Shown one piece after another: positions 41,080 through 51,681 of a stretch of DNA of 64,000 bases. The notes under the pieces were generated by a model. The model worked only from the letters and a program-made list of their open reading frames with translations. It did not search any database and was not told the origin of the DNA. Where the stretch lies: assembly GCA_030429735.1 (NCBI GenBank), contig JAUIET010000001.1:124001-188000 (forward strand), written 5' to 3'. Source of the stretch: Gammaproteobacteria bacterium. Its GTDB lineage: Bacteria; Pseudomonadota; Gammaproteobacteria; Pseudomonadales; JAUIET01. Numbering within the stretch: the first letter of the stretch is position 1; every line of letters starts with the position of its first letter. A program made the translations under genes and the position numbers.

Positions 41080-42017
41080 GTCCAGCGCGACTCCAGATAG
41101 GGAGTAAGCAAGCTCGCCATCCTGCGTGCAGAGGGGATTCCACCGTACATGAATACCGGGGCAATCGTGCCGTGCTGTTTGCGCTGCACAAACGGTAGTT
41201 GCTGCCACAGCGGACTCTGCCCCAGTGCTCGTGCGATATCAACCGGAACCGGTTCCACGGCAATGAACTCTATATCACCGAGTCGCGCCAGCCGCTCGAT
41301 GCCAACTGTACTGAAACCAAAATACCCTACCTCATGAGTCCAGCCATTGCGCAAGCCCAGGCGAGTGAGCACCTCGGCGTAAAGACTATTACCGCCGTAC
41401 ACGCGAACATGCCGGTTGTCGACGAAACTCGCCATCACCACCGGCCGCTTTTGCAACCGCGCCAGGCGCTCGCTGCCGCGCTGCAACTCGGCCTCGACCT
41501 GCGCCAGCCAGGTTTGAGCACGCGCGGTGGCGCCTACCAATGCGGCGAGCTCTTTCACAATCTGGATACGTCGGGCAAGCACGGCCTCACCGGGGTCGTA
41601 GACGGAGAGGTTCCTGGTCGGTGCGATACGCTTCAATTGTGGCTCTAGCCGTTCCAGGAAAGGTGAAATGAGGATAAGGTCCGGACGCATCGAGGCAATG
41701 AGTTCGAAATTCAGCTCCTGTTGCAGCCCGAGATCAGCGACCGGTTCTGGCAGCGGCGGGTCGACCACGAATCGCGACCAGTCAGAGGCCGCCACTACGC
41801 CGGCAGGTATATGCCCAAGAGCCACCAGCGTTTCCGCCAGCGCCCAGTCAAGCACTACAATACCGCCTGTCGTTCCAGTCCTACCGGAAGGCGGCGCGCA
41901 GGCAGCGGCGAACAACGACACCAGCAGCGAGAGAAAAGCCCGGCGTCCGACACTGAGCCCAGCCTCATTGCAATCCCGGAATAGGGAAGCAGCGGAGTGA
42001 AAACGGTCCATGTTCAT
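41076..42017 (-). CDS. Periplasmic Fe-chelate-binding protein (FhuD/FecB-like)
   Basis: 313 residues. The N-terminus has a twin-arginine-like signal (SVGRRAFLSLLVSLFAAACAPP) with a Cys that could be a lipoprotein site, although the lipobox AAAC is weak. The mature part has the two-lobe class III binding-protein layout with a long connecting helix (residues about 145-175). Family landmarks are GGIVVLDWALAETLVALG, RPDLILISPF and SPLWQQLPFVQ. It delivers the ferric or other metal chelate to the fused permease. It is the first gene of the importer-synthetase operon. I looked for a Fur-box-like sequence in the 170 bases upstream and found none. Confidence 0.9.
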   Translation of the reverse strand: MNMDRFHSAASLFRDCNEAGLSVGRRAFLSLLVSLFAAACAPPSGRTGTTGGIVVLDWALAETLVALGHIPAGVVAASDWSRFVVDPPLPEPVADLGLQQELNFELIASMRPDLILISPFLERLEPQLKRIAPTRNLSVYDPGEAVLARRIQIVKELAALVGATARAQTWLAQVEAELQRGSERLARLQKRPVVMASFVDNRHVRVYGGNSLYAEVLTRLGLRNGWTHEVGYFGFSTVGIERLARLGDIEFIAVEPVPVDIARALGQSPLWQQLPFVQRKQHGTIAPVFMYGGIPSARRMASLLTPYLESRWT

Positions 42018-42162
42018 TTATTGATCGGTGTCTCCTCTATTGCCTCCAGATTACCTACTCTGCGAAACCCTGAGAGATTTTCAAAGTTCAACACGAAGAG
42101 TAATGGGGAAGTGTATTTGCAAGTAACGCTTCGCTCCGTGTCGTAATAAGGCCATTTTGTCC

Positions 42163-42180
42163 CAAACCGCCGAAAAGGTT
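42163..42180 (-). repeat. Right 18-bp inverted repeat flanking the peptide cluster
   Basis: An exact inverted copy of 8210-8227. It lies 146 bases upstream of the binding-protein gene and touches the left edge of the IS200-like relic (hairpin at 42191-42209). Just inside the repeat the two ends diverge (GGACAA versus TGCCAA). Such a placement is expected for the ends of a composite mobile unit, but no transposase is found between the copies. Confidence 0.7.
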
Positions 42181-42190
42181 CAGTAAGTAT

Positions 42191-42613
42191 CCCCCGGCAA
42201 AGCCGGGGGGCTTTAGTTTGTGAGCCGCTCAAAGCGGCTATTACGGAGCCTTCTACGCCTTGCGCCCCCCCCCGAAGGGGGCCAGTTGATTTCAAACCAG
42301 CTGCAACTGGTCTATCCGCCGATCTTCCTGCTCTTGGTGCCGGATCTAACTTCGGATAATCTTCTATCAGCCCATCGCCGAGGCAAAGTAACGCCTTGCC
42401 CAGAAATGCTGTCCCACGAATTTTTTCTTCCTGCCCGAATACGTTCGGGCAGTGAGCATCGCGCTCTTTCCCTTGATATAGCTCACGGCCTACGAGACCG
42501 AATATTTGGGCGGAATCGAGATCATCATATGCACGTGATCCGGCATCAAATGTCCTTCCTCTATCAACCTCTCCCTTTGCCTGGCCAGCGTATGAAACAC
42601 ATCCGCCACCTAT
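42191..42613 (-). pseudogene. Decayed IS200/IS605-type element (tnpA remnant)
   Basis: Read on the minus strand from about 42610, the fragments RQRERLIEEGHLMPDHVHMMI, SIPPKYS, YIKGKSA and KKFVGQHFWARRYF are the core of a Y1 (HUH) IS200-type transposase, here broken by stops and a shifted frame. The coding relic ends with a TGA at 42292-42294. Downstream lie two perfect small hairpins, AGCCGCT/AGCGGCT (42223-42239) and CCCCCGGC/GCCGGGGG (42191-42209), as expected for a subterminal IS200 end or terminator. The catalytic Tyr region cannot be read in one frame, so the element is dead. Its 5' end abuts the hipA relic without spacer. Confidence 0.75.
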
Positions 42614-42784
42614 CTACGAGTTGGCCATGGATCAGTCATAGAATTCTTTCAGCCTGACCGTGTACAGGCTCTGACAATTAAAGAGGAAGAGCTCGCCAGT
42701 ATTGGAAAATGGAGGGCTCAAGCAAGCGCCGTTGGACTTGACAGGAGCGAGCAAAATCTGATGGAACCGGCATTCAATCTCTGA
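42614..42784 (+). pseudogene. hipA 3'-end relic
   Basis: Corresponds to the last 56 codons of the intact hipA at 7882-8050, ending at the same stop position (TGA 42782-42784). The frame is broken near 42631-42640 (GATCAGTCATAG in place of GACGTCATCGAA). The rest of the gene is missing: the IS200 relic sits where codons further upstream should be. Divergence from the intact copy is too great for a very recent duplication. Confidence 0.82.
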
Positions 42785-42900
42785 GCCTGATTTTTTGTCA
42801 TTTTACTCCATGGAACGAATGTGGAACGCGAATCCGAAAAACAAATGTATCTATTTGATATTATGGGATTTTATCTGAACCCTCTAATAATTCAAGTCCT
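42614..42900 (+). repeat. Right copy of 285-bp direct repeat
   Basis: The same order and orientation as 7882-8166: hipA tail, then TGAGCCTGATT, a T-rich tract, CTCCAT-GGAACGA-TGTGGAA and finally TTCAAGTCCT. Homology stops at 42900, exactly where the left copy stops (8166). A third, shorter match to the GGAACG...GTGGAACGC part occurs at 43029-43050. Confidence 0.8.
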
Positions 42901-42913
42901 CTCCTGGGCACCA
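42891..42913 (+). other. tRNA-Leu-like 3' end, candidate att site
   Basis: TTCAAGTCCTCTCCTGGGCACCA reads as the T-loop (TTCAAGTCC), acceptor strand and encoded CCA of a tRNA. The acceptor CCTGGGC would pair with GCCCAGG, a common 5' end of bacterial leucine tRNAs. No 5' part of a tRNA precedes it, so this is only the 3' fragment that site-specific integrases leave at the distal att site. Assignment to leucine is inference from the acceptor stem. Confidence 0.55.
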
Positions 42914-43151
42914 TTTTGAGAAACCACGAAAGATCACGAGAGACCATTTAAGACATTGATTCTTAGATGGTTTTTCCGTTTAAAACGACCAAAAATCTTG
43001 TCTGTCATAGTCTCCAATTGTCCCCTATATGGAACGTGAGTGGAACGCAGAACCGGCAATTTGACCCGGTAATCAGCCCTGAAAACATCTCTTTGTATTG
43101 CGATGATTTCCTACTTTAAAGTAAGCGCTCAATTAAGCACAGGGTTGCCGG
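42914..43151. other. Gene-free stretch with repeated AGA(C)CA-type motifs
   Basis: No gene seen. Directly after the tRNA-like end come near-repeats of the form GAAACCACGAAAGATCACGAGAGACCATTTAAGACATTGA (overlapping parts at about 42920-42960), reminiscent of arm-type integrase sites. At 43029-43050 ATGGAACGTGAGTGGAACGC recalls the flank of both hipA copies. This may be residue of an older integrated element. Confidence 0.35.
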
Positions 43152-43352
43152 TCAGCAATAGATAGTGTCTACGTCGATGTTGGCTGGCAGCAGTGCTTCG
43201 ATAGCCTCGAGGGTCTCTGCCTTCGGCAGCTCTGAGAACACGTTCCGCAGGTATTGGTATGGTTCCAGTCGATTGGCCTTGGCGGTCTGGATCAGGCTGT
43301 AAAGATTGGTGCCTGACTCGATGCCCTTCACACTGTCACTAAAGAGCCAGAT
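43152..43352 (-). pseudogene. IS66 transposase C-terminal remnant
   Basis: The minus strand encodes WLFSDSVKGIESGTNLYSLI, TAKANRLEPYQYLRNVFSEL and PKAETLEAIEALLPANIDVD before a stop at 43152, the recognisable C-terminal tail of an IS66-family TnpC. Everything upstream is missing, cut off where the IS110 element begins (about 43352). The remnant cannot be functional. Confidence 0.85.
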
Positions 43353-43408
43353 GGTATGACCTTTCTATACTGTTGACGAGATCGTCGCCAATACAAAGGA
43401 GGTCTACG

Positions 43409-44575
43409 ATGAACACTCAAAATTCCCATGATGCTCATATAGGCTTGGACGTCCACAAAGAAACTATAGCTGTTGCCATTGCTAGTCCAGAGCGAGGAAG
43501 CGAGATACGATTCTGGGGCAATATTCCGAACACTCCGTCGTCAGTCGATCGCTTCTTAAACAAAGCCGGCAAGAATTCCTCAATGATGCTGGTCTGTTAT
43601 GAAGCGGGGCCCTGTGGGTATCCATTATATCGCCAATTAGCCAACCGGGGCATTGAGTGCGTCATCGTCGCCCCTTCCCGACTTCCAAAGTCTCCAACGA
43701 ACAGGATTAAGAATGATCACCGAGACGCGGTCTCGCTCGCTAGACTTTTGCGAGCGGGAGATCTCACCCCAATATGGGTGCCAGATGAGACACATGAAGC
43801 CATGCGAGATCTGGTCAGGGCTCGTTCTGCCAGCAAGAAGGATACAAAAATCGCCCGCCAGCGTATTCACAGTATGCTCTTAAGAGCTGGTAGAGTTTAT
43901 GACAATAAACCATGGACAAAACGTCACCGTATCTGGCTGGCAAATCAAAAATTCGCAAGTCCATCACAGCAGATCGCATTCCAACACTACATTCAAGCAC
44001 ATGAACAAACGCAGACAAGAACCGATCAACTGGAACAGGAGATCATGCGGCTATTACCCGCTTGGTCTCTTTATGATTTAGTTATCCAGCTCCAGGCTCT
44101 GAAGGGGGTCGCCCTAATAATTGCCGTGACCGTAGTGGCAGAAATAGGAGATTTTTCACGGTTTACAAACCCCAAGCAAATCATGGCATATCTCGGCTTA
44201 ATCCCCGGCGAGCACTCGAGCGGTGGGACAATTCGTAGTACAGGGATCACAAAAGTTGGGAACAAAGAAGTTAGGCGTATGTTGTATGAAGCAGCGTGGG
44301 CTTACCGCAGTAAAGCAAAAGTCGGCAGCTGGATGCTGAGTCACACACCACCGGAGGTTACCCAGGAATCTAAGGACATCGCTTGGAAAGCTCAACAACG
44401 ACTTTGCTATCGTTATCGAAGCTTAGTTTATAGGCGCAAAAAGTCACAGGTCGCTATCACTGCAGTAGCCAGAGAATTGGTTGGACTCATGTGGGATATT
44501 GCCGGCTCGGCCAGATTGGATGACAGCAGAGCAGTACGCGACAATCCCGTCAGAGCTCAGTTTGCGAGAGGTTGA
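43409..44575 (+). CDS. IS110-family transposase
   Basis: About 388 residues. The N-terminal DEDD domain (residues about 8-160) has IGLDVHKETIAVAI, VCYEAGPCGYPLYRQL, RIKNDHRDAVSLARLLRAGD; the C-terminal Transposase_20 domain has LQALKGVALIIAVTVVAEIG, AYLGLIPGEHSSGG and GITKVGNKEVRRMLYEAAW, with the conserved serine region. The start is ATG 43409, preceded by a perfect AAAGGAGG. The last 15 or so residues read into adjacent IS4 sequence, so the native C-terminus may have been altered at the junction. Base composition is clearly more AT-rich than the peptide cluster. Likely intact and recently active; IS110 elements use a guide RNA and leave no terminal inverted repeats. Confidence 0.92.
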   Translation: MNTQNSHDAHIGLDVHKETIAVAIASPERGSEIRFWGNIPNTPSSVDRFLNKAGKNSSMMLVCYEAGPCGYPLYRQLANRGIECVIVAPSRLPKSPTNRIKNDHRDAVSLARLLRAGDLTPIWVPDETHEAMRDLVRARSASKKDTKIARQRIHSMLLRAGRVYDNKPWTKRHRIWLANQKFASPSQQIAFQHYIQAHEQTQTRTDQLEQEIMRLLPAWSLYDLVIQLQALKGVALIIAVTVVAEIGDFSRFTNPKQIMAYLGLIPGEHSSGGTIRSTGITKVGNKEVRRMLYEAAWAYRSKAKVGSWMLSHTPPEVTQESKDIAWKAQQRLCYRYRSLVYRRKKSQVAITAVARELVGLMWDIAGSARLDDSRAVRDNPVRAQFARG

Positions 44576-45071
44576 GGTCGATGGCCGAGTATTGGTCACA
44601 ATAATGGTAGAACCCAGCGACGTGCACAAAAAGGAGTTGAACCAGTTCTACAAGCAACGCTGGCAGATCGAGCTGGACATTCGCAATATCAAGACCACCA
44701 TGAAGATGGATGTGCTTCGCTGCAAGGCACCGGACGCCGTCGAGAAAGAAACCTGGGTACACTTGTTGGCTTACAATCTCATCCGTTTGTTGATGGCGCA
44801 AGCCGCCTCAAGTGCAGGATTGGTGCCTAGGAAGATCAGCTTCAAGCACACGGTACAGTTGTGGACGCAGTGGCAGTCTCGGTGTTTTAGCAATCCCGGT
44901 GGTGCGGACGTTTCGATACTGTTCATCCTCATCGCGCAGCGAACGGTGGGCAAACGACCCGGGCGGCGAGAACCGCGGGTCTGCAAACGAAGGCCGAAGT
45001 CGTCAAAGTGGCTGAAGGAACCTAGAGAACAAGCACGGCAGCGCTTGCTCGAAACCGGTGATGTGCTATGA
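44505..45071 (+). pseudogene. IS4-family transposase 3' remnant
   Basis: Encodes RPDWMTAEQYATIPSELSLR, then REVEVDG, then YKQRWQIELDIRNIK, which is the Y-(2)-R-(3)-E-(6)-K signature carrying the catalytic Glu of IS4 DDE transposases, and a normal C-terminus. The N-terminal half with the two catalytic Asp residues is missing, replaced by the IS110 element. The IS110 therefore inserted into, or recombined with, this IS4 copy; the other half is not present upstream. Non-functional. Confidence 0.85.
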
Positions 45072-45217
45072 GCTTAAATTGTACCTAAACCCCCTTATTG
45101 CTCACTGGCATTGCGTAAAAAATCTGCAGAATAGCGTACCTTACCCGCCGCGACGACTAGCCAGTTCTTGGTTCCGGGGTGTTGATCGGCTGATAAGAAA
45201 TACTCTGACCGGGCAAT

Positions 45218-45325
45218 CCGGCAGAATCTGCCAATTCCGCAATGCGCTCAGAACTTTCCGCTGTTACCCCCCTCGTGTTCAAGCCAAAATAACGCAAAGC
45301 GACGCCTATACTGGTGGCCACTACG
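45218..45325 (+). repeat. Repeat upstream of the metal-efflux operon, with dyad
   Basis: About 108 bases resembling 51449-51557. Best-conserved parts are CCGGCAGAATCTGCC at its left end (dyad GGCAGA-N-TCTGCC, 45220-45232) and TTCAAGCCAAAATAA plus CCTATACTGG at its right end. It ends 123 bases before the czcI-like start; the second copy ends 124 bases before the TonB receptor start. A shared control region or a duplicated promoter segment is possible. Confidence 0.6.
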
Positions 45326-45448
45326 GAACGGGCCAGCAAGGCATCAACCGATTGGTTCTTTTAACTGATTACGCCAATGGAAATTACTTTCATGGTCGTG
45401 TTAACGTGATAACCTTCCCTGTCAACGCAATCTCTTGAAAATTCAATC

Positions 45449-45820
45449 GTGAGACAGATTCGCTCTAATTCAGTGACCGTCATCAAGCTAATGCTTGCCA
45501 TCATGCTTATGCAGAGCCTTTTAATCGCACTTGAGTCCGGAATACAAAGCTCCCCTATGATCGACGACACCAGTCATCACGTCAGCACTCACACCACGAG
45601 CGATCAAGATGACGATATACACCTGGCCGACTCCGCAATCTATGGAGAGGATAGCTGCGATCATTGCTGCCAGTGCCACGGCCATTGCAGCCACTTTGCA
45701 GCTGCCAGCACGCCCCCGGAGCCTGTTCCGCTCAGCCGAAAAGCGCAAACATCACCTGACTCACCCCGGCAGCTAAGCGCAATTCCCTTCTGCCTGTACC
45801 GCCCCCCAATAACCGCCTGA
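45449..45820 (+). CDS. CzcI-like metal-responsive small protein
   Basis: 123 residues. An N-terminal hydrophobic signal/anchor (IKLMLAIMLMQSLLIALESG) is followed by a region rich in His, Asp and Cys, with CDHCCQCHGHCSH at about residues 70-82, a clear metal-binding cluster. The C-terminal CLYRPPI tail resembles CzcI-type proteins that precede czcCBA. CzcI is thought to sense or buffer metal in the periplasm; the function here is inferred from position and composition. The start is a GTG without a good ribosome binding site; an internal ATG at 45491 is an alternative. Confidence 0.62.
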   Translation: MRQIRSNSVTVIKLMLAIMLMQSLLIALESGIQSSPMIDDTSHHVSTHTTSDQDDDIHLADSAIYGEDSCDHCCQCHGHCSHFAAASTPPEPVPLSRKAQTSPDSPRQLSAIPFCLYRPPITA

Positions 45821-45879
45821 TCCTGTCTCAGCAAGCTCGCTAACCCCTGCAGGGGGAACCACAGCACAGGAAACAGACT

Positions 45880-47192
45880 ATGCATTACCTTACCGGCACA
45901 TGTCGGCGTGCAGTCGCGCGCCTGAGCGCCGTGGCTATTATTACCACGGTATTTTTTACCGCCAATACCAGCGCCTCGGAAGCCTCTCTCTCCCTCGCTG
46001 AAGCCAGCCGGCTAACTATCGGCCAGCACCCGCGTCTGGCCATCTTCGACTGGCGGTTTGCAGCCCTTGAGGGTGAGCGCCAGAATGCGGCCCTCCAACC
46101 CGCCACCACCCTGAGCTTTGATGCCGAGAACATTCTCGGCGGCGGCGACCTGAGTGGCGTGGAAAGCGCCGAGCTCACCCTGTCCCTGTCGTCGGTCATC
46201 GAACTGGGGGGAAAGGCAGAAGCGCGCCTTGCGGTCATTGATGCGCGTATGGCCCACGCCGAGGCAGCACGCCAGGCCGAGGCGCTGGACCTGCTGGCCG
46301 AGGTGACCCGTCGCTACCTGAATGCCCAGGTCCTCCAGGAAAAAGTGGATCTCTCGGAAAAGGCGCAATCACTGGCAGAAACCGCTTTTGCGCTGACGAG
46401 CAGGCGTGTTGAAAGCGGCGCTACACCGCAGGCCGAGCGCCTGCGTGCACAGGCAGACCTGGCCAAAGCCGCGCTACAACACCGCGCACTGCAGAGCGAA
46501 CTGCAGAGCAGCAGAATGGCTCTGGCAAGCCTGTGGGGGGCCGAGCGCGTTGAATTCGGGCGCCTCGAAGGTGAGCTACTCGCATTTGCCGATCCGGGCA
46601 ACTTTGAAGACCTGTTTCGGCGGGTAACCGACAGCCCCGCCATTCGGATGTTTACTGCTGAGCAACGCGTCCGCCAGGCAGCTGTCGACATGCAACTAGC
46701 CCGTTCGCGCCTGGACATCGGCTGGAGTCTCGGTGTTCGCCAGTTTGTGGAAACTGACCAGGCGGCGATGGTCGCCGGAATCTCTGTACCACTGTTTACT
46801 GCAAGTCGCCAGGAAGGAAATATAAAAGCCGCCATGGCGCAGCGCTCGCAAGTAGATTACCAAAAGCGGGCGAGCATGCTGGATCTGCGCGCCACGCTCT
46901 ACTCAGCCTGGCAAAGCTACCGCCAGAACAGCGCCACTGCCCTAGAGCTTCAGGGTGAGGTACTGCCCTTGCTGGAGCAGGCCCTGACCGCAACCCGGCA
47001 AGCCTATGAGCGCGGCGCCTACGAATACCTGGTATGGGCAGATGCGCAGCAGCAGCTCATCGACACCCAGCTGGCGATTATCGACAAAGCCGGCGAAGCC
47101 CTGCTCAACCTTGCTCTTATCGAACAATTGACCGGCGTTCCCATAACAACCCTCACCAGCGACACCGGCACGGCCCAATCGAGGAAACAGCC

Positions 47193-47196
<4 letters not shown>
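45880..47196 (+). CDS. czcC: CzcC-type outer-membrane efflux channel
   Basis: 438 residues, TolC/OEP family. A signal peptide (about 1-32, ending near NTSASEA) is followed by two repeated coiled-coil helical hairpins (about 95-215 and 280-410) that form the trans-periplasmic barrel, with AEASRLTIGQHPRL and AYERGAYEYLVWADAQQQLID typical of metal-efflux members. It forms the outer pore for the CzcA pump. A clear AGGAAACAG site precedes the ATG; the stop overlaps the czcB start (ATGA). Confidence 0.88.
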
Positions 47197-51340
<4,144 letters not shown>

Positions 51341-51448
51341 ACTAAGAACCGTGCTGCAACCAGGAGCCACCCCACTGGGAGGCGCGGCCATGCAGTGCCC
51401 TCTATCTGAGCTGTGCAGCTTTGCGCTTTCCGGCCTTTACAGCAACAA

Positions 51449-51557
51449 CCGGCAGAATCTGCCGATTCTGCCGCGCACTCAAAACTTTTCGCCGCCAATT
51501 GCCTCGGATTCAAGCCAAAATAATGAGAAGCGAGACCTATACTGGTTGCCAGTACGG
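51449..51557 (+). repeat. Repeat upstream of the TonB receptor, with dyad
   Basis: Second copy of the segment at 45218-45325, direct orientation, with GGCAGA-N-TCTGCC at 51451-51463 (followed by a further half-copy GATTCTGCC), then TTCAAGCCAAAATAA and CCTATACTGGT. It lies in the 340-base gap between czcA and the receptor gene; no gene is seen in that gap. Position relative to the next start codon is almost the same as in copy one. Confidence 0.6.
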
Positions 51558-51681
51558 ATACATGCGCATCGCGACAATGATCGCCCGCAGAAGCTAATCG
51601 GGTTGTTTTTCCCAGGGACGGCAACCTTAACGATGCAACTAAAACTATTCTTAAACTAGCGCAGTATGGAGAACCGTTACT

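Noticed and set aside
42018-42162. Fur box upstream of the importer-synthetase operon
   Set aside because: I looked for GATAATGATAATCATTATC-like symmetry on both strands and saw no acceptable match, so iron control by Fur is not claimed.
42014-42295. 93-codon frame covering the start region of the binding-protein gene and the IS end
   Set aside because: It reads through the IS200 end, the 18-bp repeat and the promoter region; composition and position indicate a chance frame.
45058-45438. 126-codon plus-strand frame between the IS4 remnant and the czcI-like gene
   Set aside because: No recognisable domain and it overlaps the repeat copy; probably a chance frame after the transposase remnant.
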